From assembly GCF_900604385.1 (NCBI RefSeq), contig NZ_LR027382.1, forward strand, positions 2,960,076 through 3,024,075: DNA of 64,000 bases, given 5' to 3'. Made by a program: the position numbers and the translations under genes. The notes under the pieces are model-generated. The model did no database searches and was not told the origin of the DNA. It saw only the letters and a list, made by a program, of their open reading frames with translations. Shown here one piece after another: positions 17,450 through 26,846 of the stretch. Every line of letters starts with the position of its first letter. Positions within the stretch are counted from its first letter, which is position 1. The stretch is from Alistipes megaguti. Its GTDB lineage: Bacteria; Bacteroidota; Bacteroidia; Bacteroidales; Rikenellaceae.

Positions 17450-17731
17450 CTATCCGATTAAATACGTTATCCACACGACGACGCCACCGCCGAGGGTGGC
17501 AGCCAGATCGCGAAGATCCGCCTTGGCGTCGGCCTTCTCCTTCCCGACAGCCGCCACGGCGACGGTGACGACTGACGCTGCCAGCGCCAGCCATTTGGGA
17601 ACGAAAAACGTCACAGCCAGCAGGACAATCGCCGCAACGGCCGTTCCTACGGCGAAGTGCTTGTACTTGTCGGCGCCGATGCCGTTCAGCCAGCCGACGA
17701 TCTTGTCGAAGATTCGTTTCATAGTCTTCAC
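17450..17731 (-). CDS. Small phage membrane protein, holin-like
   Basis: The 93-residue protein contains KYKHFAVGTAVAAIVLLAV, a second helix and a third (LGGGVVVWITYLIG). The KHF start and Asp/Gly in the last helix resemble YfiM-type and phage holin-like small proteins. A start at 17722 (second Met) is also possible. It overlaps the next tail gene by 4 bases. Confidence 0.55.
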   Translation of the reverse strand: MKTMKRIFDKIVGWLNGIGADKYKHFAVGTAVAAIVLLAVTFFVPKWLALAASVVTVAVAAVGKEKADAKADLRDLAATLGGGVVVWITYLIG

Positions 17732-18411
17732 ACCTTTTCAACGTAAATCCCCACCAGCGCGCTCAAATCGTGATACACCGCCTGCCCCGTGGAGCGGGTG
17801 CACTTGTAGGTCACGCCGTTCTGCGAGTAGTATTTGCCCTCGAACAACTCCATGTTCCCGTTGTACGGGATCGGGTCCTCCAGCGTGCCAGCCGCCGTTT
17901 CGTTGATCTCCTCGTAGAGTGCCGCGGTGTACACCGACGGGTACTGATTCTCCAACACAGTGGCGATCTGCTGGCGGACCTTGTAGAGCCGACCTTCGTA
18001 GAGCACCTTGAATCCGGCGGCGAGAGACTTGCCGATGAACGACGACCATTCGGGATAGAGGTCTTTGATCTCCAGTGCCTGCTCGTCGGATAGTGACATT
18101 GAGTTTACTGCCATCGTGGCGAACATGGCCACCTGCCGGATCGTCGTGTCGGGAATAGGCTCCGGCAATTCAGGCTCCGGTTCCGGGGTGTACTCCTCCC
18201 ACGTTACCGTGATACGGTCGCCATTGTCGGTGTAGACCTCGCGGAGTTCGTTGCCCGGGGTCGTGATCTCCGGGCGCTCCGCATATTCCACGGGTTTGTA
18301 GCCCATCGAGCCGAGGATCTCCGGCCCGGGGTTCATGATGACCATCCCGCCCTGCCGCACCTCGCCGGGGGCCGGGATCAGTTGTCCGTTTTCAAGTTTC
18401 GCGTATTTCAT
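17728..18411 (-). CDS. Phage tail-tip protein with C-terminal carbohydrate-binding-like motif
   Basis: The 227-residue protein has an N-terminal part with a Pro/Glu hinge (PEPEPELPEP near residue 78) and a middle region (LSDEQALEIKDLYPEWSSF). Near the C-terminus, FEGKYYSQNGVTYKCTRSTG followed by VYHDLSALVGIYVE resembles CBM5/12-type chitin-binding folds in phage tail proteins. It follows the LamG-type protein and probably belongs to the adhesion apparatus. Confidence 0.62.
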   Translation of the reverse strand: MKYAKLENGQLIPAPGEVRQGGMVIMNPGPEILGSMGYKPVEYAERPEITTPGNELREVYTDNGDRITVTWEEYTPEPEPELPEPIPDTTIRQVAMFATMAVNSMSLSDEQALEIKDLYPEWSSFIGKSLAAGFKVLYEGRLYKVRQQIATVLENQYPSVYTAALYEEINETAAGTLEDPIPYNGNMELFEGKYYSQNGVTYKCTRSTGQAVYHDLSALVGIYVEKV

Positions 18412-18425
18412 AGCGTTGCTTTTGG

Positions 18426-19232
18426 TTATTCGTTATAGAGTATCTCCGGCGCACCGTTGGCCGCCATATCGTAGCCGCCTATCGACTGAAAGAGCGGCTC
18501 CATGTACTCGTCGGATAAGGGGAGTTGCTTCGCGCTGTCGAGCCAGGAGGTTGCGATCGTCTTGTCGTCCCGTCCAAACATCAGATTCTGCGGCAGGTAT
18601 TCCGCAAGTAGTCCGTCCCTTTTCGCCTTCGGCACGACGTACCCCATCGGGTCGCCGTTGTTGTAGAGCGTGGCGATCTCGTCGGCAGAGAGGGCGTAGT
18701 TCCACACCCGAACAAATCCCATATTGGAAGAATTGGCAATGCCGATAGTAACATCGCCATAATCGTGAAGAAGGGTTTGTGTTTTTTGTTCCTTTTGTTC
18801 TCCCTCAATAAAGCATTTTACCAAAGTGCCAGATCGAGTTACAACGCAATGAAACATACCTTCTTGAGTTGGGGCTACCCAATCAAGATATAAAATATCT
18901 TCTGCGGTGTCTCCGGAAATGCCTCTTCCAAAATATACATATTCAACTCCATTAGTGCCTGCAGGCATCGTACTGATGCTGAATGTTCCATCACCTGCAT
19001 TATTAAAGAAAACAGCTGGTTGATAAAAAGAGTTAGACCCGTAGGTATTGCCCCAAAATTCAATTGAAAAATCATCCGTCCCAATGTGAATGGGACCTAA
19101 TGTGAATTTCAACGTAGAAGGTGCAGATGGTCTCTGGGTATACCCCAACCTCACTCCGCGCTGCATCCGCTTGGCCTGCCGATAGGCGGCCATCTTCTGC
19201 ACGTTGTTGTAGTAGTACAGCAGGCTATTCAT
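18426..19232 (-). CDS. LamG/concanavalin-like phage protein, receptor-binding candidate
   Basis: The 268-residue protein has a jelly-roll segment (GTDDFSIEFWGN, GMFHCVVTRSGTLVKCFIEG and NSSNMGFVRVWNYALSADEI) typical of LamG glycan-binding domains, followed by a C-terminal tail. DNA for about residues 30-170 (18,720-19,135) is AT-rich, while both ends are GC-rich. That is the pattern expected when the binding domain is exchanged between phages. It overlaps the fibre gene by 8 bases. Confidence 0.72.
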   Translation of the reverse strand: MNSLLYYYNNVQKMAAYRQAKRMQRGVRLGYTQRPSAPSTLKFTLGPIHIGTDDFSIEFWGNTYGSNSFYQPAVFFNNAGDGTFSISTMPAGTNGVEYVYFGRGISGDTAEDILYLDWVAPTQEGMFHCVVTRSGTLVKCFIEGEQKEQKTQTLLHDYGDVTIGIANSSNMGFVRVWNYALSADEIATLYNNGDPMGYVVPKAKRDGLLAEYLPQNLMFGRDDKTIATSWLDSAKQLPLSDEYMEPLFQSIGGYDMAANGAPEILYNE

Positions 19233-20388
19233 CGTAGGTCATGTTGCCCGCACCGAACAAGATGCAGATGGTGTAATTCCTGTTTTCCTCGGGTTTCGTC
19301 CAACCTGTTATATTGAAATTCTCCGGGTAGGAGAACTGCGTAGCCGTAGCACCCGACGTGAAGCGGATGATTGACGGCTTCGTCGAGTTCTCGACGCTCG
19401 CAATTGTCAGCGAGGTCAACTCTCCGCACACGTACATCGTCCCGCCCACAACATCCAGCGAGACATCCGCGCCCTCGACCTGCTGCACGATGGTGCCGTC
19501 GTCGGCCCGGTGCGGCGAGGTCACGTACTGCTCCGTTTCAAGGTCGTAGAACGCCCAATAGGCCATGCCGTTGACCTCCACAATCTTCGGCGGACTGTCG
19601 GCAAGCGTCCGAACCCGTGCGGCTTCGTCCTCCGCTTTTCGGGTCGCCTCCTCGCTGTTCCGGATCGCCTCGGCGGTATTCTCCTCTCGCTTCGTCTCCG
19701 CAGCCTGGCGTCCCGCTTCGGCCTTTTGGCGGGCCGATTCATTCACTGCCCGGGTCTGTTCGGCCAGCACCCGCTGCTGTTCTGCCGTGACACGCGCCTG
19801 CTCGGCCGTAGCTCGGGCTTGTTCCGACGCCTCCCGCCCCTGCTCGGACTGCACGCGGAGTTGCTCGGCCTGCTTCACCGAGGCCTCCGTCTCCTCGAGC
19901 TGCTCAATCGCTGCCAATGCCGCCCCCGCCGCCTGAACGGGCGACTCGGCATACTCCTCCTCGGTCAGCTGCGAATCAGGGTTGTGACGGATATAGAGTT
20001 CGTAGGCCGACATACCCGGAACACCGATCTCCAGATCTGCCGGTTCGATCTCCAGCTCTCCCTCGCCAAGGTCCGAGTCCGTCGTCCGAACCTCCTCGCA
20101 CGAACGGCCGACCAGCGCAAAAGCATCGCAGCGGTCGACGACCGTCTGTCCCTCCTTCGCGTAGTTCTCCCACATCGTGACGGTGTAGGTCCCCGCGAAC
20201 CGCTGATCGCGGCCCTGATAATAGAAGACTGCCACGTTCCCGTCGGCGACGAACGGAAGGGTCGTCCGCACCCGGGTCCCGGACGAGATCTCGAGCGTAA
20301 GATCACGTCCTGCCAACGGTTCGGGCGCACCTCCCGAAAGGATCGTCCACCGGATCTTCAGTGTCTTGCCAATGCGATAACTTCTCAT
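19225..20388 (-). CDS. Phage baseplate/tail fibre protein with long coiled coil
   Basis: The 387-residue protein has an N-terminal beta domain (YRIGKTLKIRWTILSGG, like BppU-type upper baseplate domains), then a coiled coil of about 110 residues built of Ala/Glu/Gln/Arg repeats (RATAEQARVTAEQQRVLAEQ and similar), and a small beta C-terminus. Such fibres connect the tail tip to receptor-binding domains. Confidence 0.75.
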   Translation of the reverse strand: MRSYRIGKTLKIRWTILSGGAPEPLAGRDLTLEISSGTRVRTTLPFVADGNVAVFYYQGRDQRFAGTYTVTMWENYAKEGQTVVDRCDAFALVGRSCEEVRTTDSDLGEGELEIEPADLEIGVPGMSAYELYIRHNPDSQLTEEEYAESPVQAAGAALAAIEQLEETEASVKQAEQLRVQSEQGREASEQARATAEQARVTAEQQRVLAEQTRAVNESARQKAEAGRQAAETKREENTAEAIRNSEEATRKAEDEAARVRTLADSPPKIVEVNGMAYWAFYDLETEQYVTSPHRADDGTIVQQVEGADVSLDVVGGTMYVCGELTSLTIASVENSTKPSIIRFTSGATATQFSYPENFNITGWTKPEENRNYTICILFGAGNMTYDE

Positions 20389-20399
20389 ATCCCTGTAAT

Positions 20400-23300
20400 T
20401 TAATTCGCTTGTTGTTCTATCGTGATCGACCGTCGCACCGAGTCATCCTCCTCGATGCCGATGACCACGGGATCGTATGTAATCGGGACGGACGAAGTAT
20501 TGGCCGGAACGACGATCTCGCAACCGAGACCATTCCCCCGATCAATCAACGCCGCAGTCAACCGGGAATCCTGCGACACGATATAAGGGGTTCCGTTACT
20601 TTCAACCCACACAGCAATGCTGTCGTCCCCGGCCCCCGAAATATTGGCCATCGTAATATCCAGCTCGTAATCGTCAAGCCGCAGCCAATAATCAATCTTC
20701 GGGACATCATCGAGTCTGAATCCGAGCAACTCCTGGCCTCGCAGGATATAGATCCGGTCGGCCACGAGTGCCACATCCACCGCCGATTCGAACTGGAGCG
20801 CCCCCGATTTGCGGGTTCGGGCATCGTAATACCACACGAAATGGTTCCGAAGCACATCCATGTATCGAATGGCTACGACAGCACAGTTACATATCACATC
20901 CGCGGAAAGCCCTGTTTGGACGGGAATCGACTCGGAAGTCGACAACATATCGGCTTCGAATAACTGTCCCGAGCGGCGGCGAATTTCGAAATAGATGCGT
21001 GAACCTACGAAGGAACGAGTTGCGAGCAGCGAATCAGAGACAGTCTCCACACGATCGTCCAACGCCTCGATCTTCTCCGAGGGGTGCAATTCGTAGTTGT
21101 GCCACCAGGACGAGCCGTCGGAGCCCTGCAGTACGTAGCCGTTCGAGATCAGCATCAGCCCCGTCGCAACGATCGGCATGCTGTCCTTCGATTCGAGCTC
21201 CATGTTGCGCGTGAAGATCGTGACGTCGCTCTTCGACGTGGCCGAGTCAGCCCTATAGGAGACCCACGAGTGACGGTCGCCGTCGTAGAGCGCCGTAGCG
21301 AAGTTCAGCACCGACGACGGTCCGGAATCGAGGTGCGACAGCACGCTGCCGAGGTTGTCCACGGCGTAGAGATCGGTCGTCCCGACCTGGATGACCACCG
21401 CACTCAACCCCTTGCGGATCGCCAGGCTGTCGGATGCGTAGGCCAGCCGCAACAGTTCGCCGTTCTCGGTGTTGTAGATCGCCACACCGTAGGGGCCCGA
21501 TCCGGTCCGGAAGAAGAGCGACCCGTAGAGCGAGCAGACGAGCTCCATCGGCTCGTCGAAGGTGCAGACCGAGGTCAGCACGCCGACCGGAAGCGTCCGG
21601 TCGAGGCTCTGCAACTCGCGCAGCTGCACTTTGTAGACCTGCCGGGCCGCGAGCAGCTCGAGCGAGTTCAGGTAGTAGACTGCGCGGGTGAACTTCCGAT
21701 CCTCGAACAAGGAATTGAGATCCACCGTTCGGCGGCAGCGCAGTTCGCCGGCAATCTGGCGGCTGACGGCAGGCCGAAGGCTACATACCCCATCTACCGA
21801 TATGCTTAACAAATCACCTCTTTCTGAAGGAGCTATCCAGGATGAAATAGGGGATGAATCGTGATCAATGAACACGCTATGTAATACGTGGCGTGCATTG
21901 ATATGATATCCTGCATCTCGCATTGGAACAGTCCATGAACAATCATCAAAGTTCGTAAGAGTAATCTGTCTCGTCTGATTGTTTAAATCGGCTCCATCGA
22001 TATCGGTACGATAATCGACCTTTACATCCGACAATACAATGGATGTTTTTATCTTGCTATCGTTTGGTGATTTAACATAGAAGCCGAGATCAAGAAATAA
22101 TTTATATCCCTGCTCGACATATTCATATGGAAGATTCGTCACACGGGCAGTCCAGGAATAACTGTTCAATTTAGACAATGCTGTAAAATAGGACAACAAT
22201 CCTCCTTGCCCATCTGAAGGTTCAATATCGAACGCGACGGTAGGATAATAGGCGCCGGCATCATAATGTTTCCACGATTCAGAGGTCGCATCCCAATAAT
22301 ACTGATCCGACCCATTCTCGTAATTCTTAGCCAACACAACATTAACCTTTACATGGACACTATAACTCGAATCCAAACTGCCAACAGTTCCCCCGATCTC
22401 TATATCCGTTGCAACGCCTATTTCATAATCTTCGGCCAATAATAGACGAGAGGGGCCATATTCGGTTTGTTCATGAATAAACGCGACCTTGTTATTATAT
22501 GAATAAAACTCGGTATACGGATAAGTATTTAGCAGATCCAATCGCCACCTATCCTTTTCATAATACTCCGAATATTTCCCATCAAAACCAGAATCTTCAA
22601 CAGAGACAGTCGCTCTTTTATAGGGAGGAAGAATTTCCAACTCCGCCGAACTTCTAATATCACACTGATTTGCCCACAACGCGAGAATCCGGGAACGATC
22701 CAGCCCGAGTTGCAGTTCGTTCGCCTGGAACGAGGCCGGTCGGAATGTCCCGACGAGCGATCCGATGCGCCGCACGTGAATTACGCCTCCCGCCTGGAAG
22801 ATCTGCCCGAGAAACGGCTTTACGGCCAGTTCGAGCACGCTCTTCCAGGTGACCTCCTCATTCGTGTCGTAGATGCGCGCCTGATCGACATAGATGCCCG
22901 TCAAGTCTCGTTCGGCGCCTCCGGCCCCGTCGATCGCCACCCACTCCGAAACCGGCAGGTCGATTCCGAGGGCATTCATGCAGCCCGTGATCAAAGTCGA
23001 CAACTGCACCCGTCCCGAGAACTTCGCGCCCGACGCATCGCGGAACGGCATGCTGTCGAGCAGCGCGAAGCCGTCCGTGGCCGATAGCGTCACCACATAC
23101 GGCGGACGCGAGAAGGACTCCTTGTAGCTGCTGGCCGAGAGGAACCCCCGCCACAGCATCAGCCGCTGTTCCGCACCGGAGATGTCGGTGCGGTATTCGT
23201 AGATCGTGACGCGGAACTTCAGCGGATCGACCGAGAAGAGCGAGAGGTACTCCATGTCGTCGACGCAGAGGATTTTCAACGTCAGTGAGCTGCCCTTCAC

Positions 23301-23489
23301 GGCCGTGTACTCCGGATCGTCCGCACTGCCCCACTTCAGCGAGAAGACATCCGAGTAGGGGCGCATCCGCACGGCCGTCGCATCCGTCAGGGCCACGGCG
23401 TCGCGCTCCTCGATCTCGATCCGATAGAGGAGCCGCCCACGCATCTTCGAGCGGTACTCGCAGAGATATTTCAATCCGTAGGAAGCCAT
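20400..23489 (-). CDS. Large phage tail-tip / tail-associated protein
   Basis: The 1029-residue protein starts directly after the tape measure (ATGA overlap), the position of the distal tail or tail-tip hub in siphophages. The N-terminal region (LKYLCEYRSKMRGRLLYRIE) resembles distal-tail beta domains. The remainder is beta-rich without a recognised catalytic domain. DNA for about residues 270-570 (21,784-22,680) is far poorer in GC than the flanks, so this may be an exchanged module. I chose the ATG at 23489 over GTG at 23492. Confidence 0.7.
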   Translation of the reverse strand: MASYGLKYLCEYRSKMRGRLLYRIEIEERDAVALTDATAVRMRPYSDVFSLKWGSADDPEYTAVKGSSLTLKILCVDDMEYLSLFSVDPLKFRVTIYEYRTDISGAEQRLMLWRGFLSASSYKESFSRPPYVVTLSATDGFALLDSMPFRDASGAKFSGRVQLSTLITGCMNALGIDLPVSEWVAIDGAGGAERDLTGIYVDQARIYDTNEEVTWKSVLELAVKPFLGQIFQAGGVIHVRRIGSLVGTFRPASFQANELQLGLDRSRILALWANQCDIRSSAELEILPPYKRATVSVEDSGFDGKYSEYYEKDRWRLDLLNTYPYTEFYSYNNKVAFIHEQTEYGPSRLLLAEDYEIGVATDIEIGGTVGSLDSSYSVHVKVNVVLAKNYENGSDQYYWDATSESWKHYDAGAYYPTVAFDIEPSDGQGGLLSYFTALSKLNSYSWTARVTNLPYEYVEQGYKLFLDLGFYVKSPNDSKIKTSIVLSDVKVDYRTDIDGADLNNQTRQITLTNFDDCSWTVPMRDAGYHINARHVLHSVFIDHDSSPISSWIAPSERGDLLSISVDGVCSLRPAVSRQIAGELRCRRTVDLNSLFEDRKFTRAVYYLNSLELLAARQVYKVQLRELQSLDRTLPVGVLTSVCTFDEPMELVCSLYGSLFFRTGSGPYGVAIYNTENGELLRLAYASDSLAIRKGLSAVVIQVGTTDLYAVDNLGSVLSHLDSGPSSVLNFATALYDGDRHSWVSYRADSATSKSDVTIFTRNMELESKDSMPIVATGLMLISNGYVLQGSDGSSWWHNYELHPSEKIEALDDRVETVSDSLLATRSFVGSRIYFEIRRRSGQLFEADMLSTSESIPVQTGLSADVICNCAVVAIRYMDVLRNHFVWYYDARTRKSGALQFESAVDVALVADRIYILRGQELLGFRLDDVPKIDYWLRLDDYELDITMANISGAGDDSIAVWVESNGTPYIVSQDSRLTAALIDRGNGLGCEIVVPANTSSVPITYDPVVIGIEEDDSVRRSITIEQQAN

Positions 23490-25627
23490 CACGAAAGTGC
23501 ATTTACGTAGTTGATTCTCGCCTGCTCACGGCTGATCGCGAGCACCAGATCCGAACCGCTCAAGCGGAACGTTCCGCCCACGAACTCGATCGTCTGGCGG
23601 CCGAGACCGTACTGGCGGAGTTTCGACAGCGGGGCGATCACCTCGGGATCGCTCCCGGCTCCGCGGTTGTCACCCACCAGGGCCATCGTAGGCCCGTAAG
23701 CCAGACCGCCCTCGGCCAGAGCCACTCCGCCCTCGTTCCGCTTGTTGAACGAATTGATCATTGCCTGTCCGGCTGCAATGGCTGCAATTCCGACCGTAAT
23801 GGCGGCCCACGGATTCGTAAAGGCGGCAGCAAGGGTCTTTTTGATCTGAAGCATCTCGACCCCTAATTGAATCAGCTGTTGACCTAATGATTTCAGGAAC
23901 TGCCCCATCACTTTGACAACTCCACCAAGCAAGTCTCCAAATGTTCCGTCTCCGGAAAGGATATCTCCCAACCCTTCGCCGATGGCCGAACCTACGCCCG
24001 ACAACAGATTCCGGATCGCCGGCATGACATTCAGCACATGGCTCTGCGCCTCGGAAACGAACCCCGAAAGATTGGTCGCAAATCGCTGCCGGGCCGTCTC
24101 CCACGCCTCGTCGGGCGGGTTGATCGCATTCGGGTCGAACTTCAACGGAGTGACACCCTTTCCGAAGAGATTGCCCGTGTCGCCCGCGATCGACTCCGTG
24201 GTACCGATCTGCTGCAACTTCGACAGCTCGTCGCGCAGCGAGGTGATCTCCAGTGTCAGGTTGTGAATCTCCGAGGTCGAAGTGGCTTTCGATTTCGCGC
24301 CCTCGAGATCGGAGATCTTCGCCGTAAGTTCGCCGATCAGACCGGTTGCCTCCTCGATCCGGCTCGTCGTCTGCGGCGTCACCACCTCCGGAATCGTAAT
24401 TGCGCCCGGCTGCGACTGCAGAAACGTGATCGCCTCGTCGATGGCCTTCACCTTCTCGTAGGTGACCTGCAGGTCGGCATTCGCATCGACCTTGTTCCGG
24501 CGGTTCTCGCCATACATCAGGACGAAGTTGGACAGCGACTCCGATTTCAGCGGGTTCAACCGGTCCGACGCGGCGTTATACTCCTCCAGGGCGGCCTTGT
24601 TCTTGCGCATCGACTCCTCGCGTAGCTTCTGCAGCTCTTCGATCGACCATCCGTCGTTGACATACTTCCGGGCCTGCGCCGAAATCCGTTCCATCGAGGC
24701 CTGCCGGAGCGATTCGTTGAACCCGACAACGGCCGCCGTGGCAGCACCGATCACCAGCGTAATCAACCCGATCGGGCCCGTCAGCGCCGCAAAACCGGCC
24801 TTAATTGCCGGCAGCATCTTAAGGATCGAGCCCAAACCGATCGACAACGGCCCGACAGCCGCCGCGAGACCGCCCACCACGACGATCGTCGTCTTGACCG
24901 TCGGCGGAAGCCCCTGCAGCCAGGCGGCGAACTCCTTCAGCACGTTGGCCGCCGCCTGAACCATCGGCATCAGGACTTTTCCGAACTCTTCGGCTAAATC
25001 ACCAATGGCCATACCCAACTGTTCGAGGGGACCTGTTCCTGTTTTAGCTGCGGTCTCGGCATATCCCTTGAAGTTGTCAAGAACATATTTAACTGCCTCG
25101 CCGTTCTTCATCTGCTCGACGGTCAGTTCTTTCAGTTTCGGGATGCTCTCGCCCAGCTCGCCGGAGAGACCTCCGTAGGTCTTCGCCAGGTTCTTCACGG
25201 CGCTGTCGAGCGTCATGCCCGTCGCCGAGGAGAGCTGCGCCGCCGCCTCGATCGTGTCGTTGATCTGCTGTTCGGTCAGCCCGAGCGACGCCAGGAAGGC
25301 CTGCTGTCCGATGATCTCCTCGTCGCCGAACAACGACCGCGACTGCAGCTCTCCGGCCTGCTTGATGAGCCGCTGCTGGATGTCCTCGCGCCCGCGCAGA
25401 GCGACGAGCAGCCGCTGCTCGTTTTTGAGCTGGACGTCGGCCGCCTTCACTGAAAAACCAGCCGCTAATGTCAAAGGAGCCGTCACATATTTTGACCAAC
25501 TTTTCCCGAAGTTATTGAAACTCTTCTGTAAGTCGGTCAACTGCTTCTTAACGTCGGAAGACATCTTCGTGAACCCGTATGTGTCGGCGCCGATCTTAAT
25601 CAGCAGTTCCGCTATTTTTCTTGCCAT
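23489..25627 (-). CDS. Phage tail tape measure protein
   Basis: The 712-residue protein has an N-terminal TMP region (LLIKIGADTYGFTKMSSDVK then QLTDLQKSFNNFGKSWSKYV), conserved block IIGQQAFLASLGLTEQQIND, hydrophobic helices near 255-330 (TTIVVVGGLAAAVGPLSIG and IGLITLVIGAATAAVVGF) and a C-terminal membrane-like stretch. It sets tail length. The start at 25627 lies inside the end of the upstream chaperone reading frame, as is common in this gene pair. Confidence 0.88.
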   Translation of the reverse strand: MARKIAELLIKIGADTYGFTKMSSDVKKQLTDLQKSFNNFGKSWSKYVTAPLTLAAGFSVKAADVQLKNEQRLLVALRGREDIQQRLIKQAGELQSRSLFGDEEIIGQQAFLASLGLTEQQINDTIEAAAQLSSATGMTLDSAVKNLAKTYGGLSGELGESIPKLKELTVEQMKNGEAVKYVLDNFKGYAETAAKTGTGPLEQLGMAIGDLAEEFGKVLMPMVQAAANVLKEFAAWLQGLPPTVKTTIVVVGGLAAAVGPLSIGLGSILKMLPAIKAGFAALTGPIGLITLVIGAATAAVVGFNESLRQASMERISAQARKYVNDGWSIEELQKLREESMRKNKAALEEYNAASDRLNPLKSESLSNFVLMYGENRRNKVDANADLQVTYEKVKAIDEAITFLQSQPGAITIPEVVTPQTTSRIEEATGLIGELTAKISDLEGAKSKATSTSEIHNLTLEITSLRDELSKLQQIGTTESIAGDTGNLFGKGVTPLKFDPNAINPPDEAWETARQRFATNLSGFVSEAQSHVLNVMPAIRNLLSGVGSAIGEGLGDILSGDGTFGDLLGGVVKVMGQFLKSLGQQLIQLGVEMLQIKKTLAAAFTNPWAAITVGIAAIAAGQAMINSFNKRNEGGVALAEGGLAYGPTMALVGDNRGAGSDPEVIAPLSKLRQYGLGRQTIEFVGGTFRLSGSDLVLAISREQARINYVNALS

Positions 25628-25934
25628 GTCGCTCGAGTTTTTCAATATCGCGCAGCGCCTCCTCACGCATGCGCGCCATTTCCCGTTTTGTGATTTTCCG
25701 CTCGCCCGTCGACGACCGCCGCCCGGGGGCCTTGTCCCACGGAAGAGGCAGCACCTCCTCCATTCCCCGCCCCTTCATGTCGCACATCGACGCCATGATG
25801 GCGAAGCTCCCCCAGCGCTGGATGTTCATCGCCGTGCGGAAGTCATACTCCCGCCGCCGCATGAATCCCTGCTCGGCCGCATCGAACTCCGCAAGGGTCA
25901 TCCATTCGAAGTCCGCGGGGGCGATGCCCAGCAT
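25596..25934 (-). CDS. Tail assembly chaperone, second part (gpT-like)
   Basis: The 112-residue reading frame (MLGIAPADFEWMTLAEFDAAEQ ... ) precedes and overlaps the tape measure start by 32 bp. The frame stays open upstream of the ATG, with sensible sequence (EETPEITYARLYAVAVG). It is probably made mainly as the C-terminal part of a -1 frameshift fusion with the preceding gene, giving about 257 residues. Confidence 0.7.
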   Translation of the reverse strand: MLGIAPADFEWMTLAEFDAAEQGFMRRREYDFRTAMNIQRWGSFAIMASMCDMKGRGMEEVLPLPWDKAPGRRSSTGERKITKREMARMREEALRDIEKLERHGKKNSGTAD

Positions 25935-25942
25935 CCCGACCG

Positions 25943-26368
25943 CTACGGCATAGAGTCGGGCGTAGGTGATTTCCGGGGTCTCCTCCGCTCGGGCACGGCC
26001 TGTTCTGCGGCGACCTCGGGGTTTGCGGGCCGGGCCGCCGTCGGAAAAACCGAACTGCCGTTGCCGAGCGACTGGCGGAACATCGTCAGCAGGACGGGCA
26101 GCAGCGCCGGATCCTCGTCGACCAGGTCGACCACATCGTCCGGCGTGTAGTGTTTCGGCTCGCCGCTCTTGCGGGCGCCGTCGGTCATGGCCTCGGCCGT
26201 GACGGTCGCGACGATCTCGATCAGCCGCCCGAACGGAAGGTCGGGGACGACCGCATTGCGGGCCAGCGTGTCGAGTGTGAGACCCAGCTGGTCGGCCGTG
26301 GCCGCCAGCGTGCGGATCCCGAAGTTGACCGGAAAGGTCCGGCCGTTGGTCGTGAATTGCTGCAGCAT
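25943..26368 (-). CDS. Tail assembly chaperone, first part (gpG-like)
   Basis: The 141-residue acidic protein lies between the tail tube and the tape measure, the invariable place of the G/GT chaperone pair. The core (NFGIRTLAATADQLGLTLDT) is helical. Its 3' part holds an A_AAC_CCC slippery heptamer at codons 115-117, from which -1 shifting enters the next reading frame. Beyond that point the zero-frame tail is basic and low in structure (ERRRPRKSPTPDSMP). Confidence 0.72.
   Translation of the reverse strand: MLQQFTTNGRTFPVNFGIRTLAATADQLGLTLDTLARNAVVPDLPFGRLIEIVATVTAEAMTDGARKSGEPKHYTPDDVVDLVDEDPALLPVLLTMFRQSLGNGSSVFPTAARPANPEVAAEQAVPERRRPRKSPTPDSMP
26018..26024 (-). promoter_or_regulatory. 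Candidate -1 ribosomal frameshift site, A AAC CCC
   Basis: On the minus strand the heptamer AAACCCC falls in zero frame as A_AAC_CCC, the canonical X_XXY_YYZ form. A -1 slip moves the ribosome into the frame of 25596-25934, which contains no stop from 26021 to its ATG. The location in the tail chaperone pair matches the known use of frameshifting in many siphophages. Confidence 0.65.
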
Positions 26369-26420
26369 CTTGTTTCGTGTTTAACCGGCGGAGGAGAGCC
26401 CTCCGCCGGAGTTGATGATT

Positions 26421-26846
26421 CTACGCCTTTAATTCATCTACCACCTTTGTAAGTCCTTCTCCCTTGAAAGAGGCCTTGTATGTGGCCTTATTGGAAACCG
26501 TCTCGCTTCCCTCAAAACCACTGACAACTGCCTTCGCCTTGTAAGAAGCCAAAGGCGTATTGTCGATTGATATTTTCAACATCAAATCGACCGTCTTCCC
26601 TATCATGTCAAGCACCTCGGTCGAATCGGCCGACTCGGAGTTATCTTCGGGGCCATCCTTAATACAGAACAGTCCGTCGACAGAAATAGTGAAGGGGACT
26701 TTCTTCAATTCATACTCTACTCCGGACGTGTCTTTTGTCTCCCACTCTTCATATTCGGGACTCACTTCGAAAGTGTGAGTCTGCGCGTGATAGATCCTTT
26801 TATCGGAGCACATCACCGTGATACCACGACCTTTGGTTGTTTTCAT
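26421..26846 (-). CDS. Major tail tube protein
   Basis: The 141-residue, beta-rich protein contains HTHTFEVSPEYEEWETKDT, VPFTISVDGLFC and a C-terminal strand region (KATYKASFKGEGLTKV), similar to TP901-1/lambda V-type tube proteins. It sits between the tail completion protein and the chaperones, the expected order. Its start overlaps the stop of the previous gene by one base. Confidence 0.78.
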   Translation of the reverse strand: MKTTKGRGITVMCSDKRIYHAQTHTFEVSPEYEEWETKDTSGVEYELKKVPFTISVDGLFCIKDGPEDNSESADSTEVLDMIGKTVDLMLKISIDNTPLASYKAKAVVSGFEGSETVSNKATYKASFKGEGLTKVVDELKA

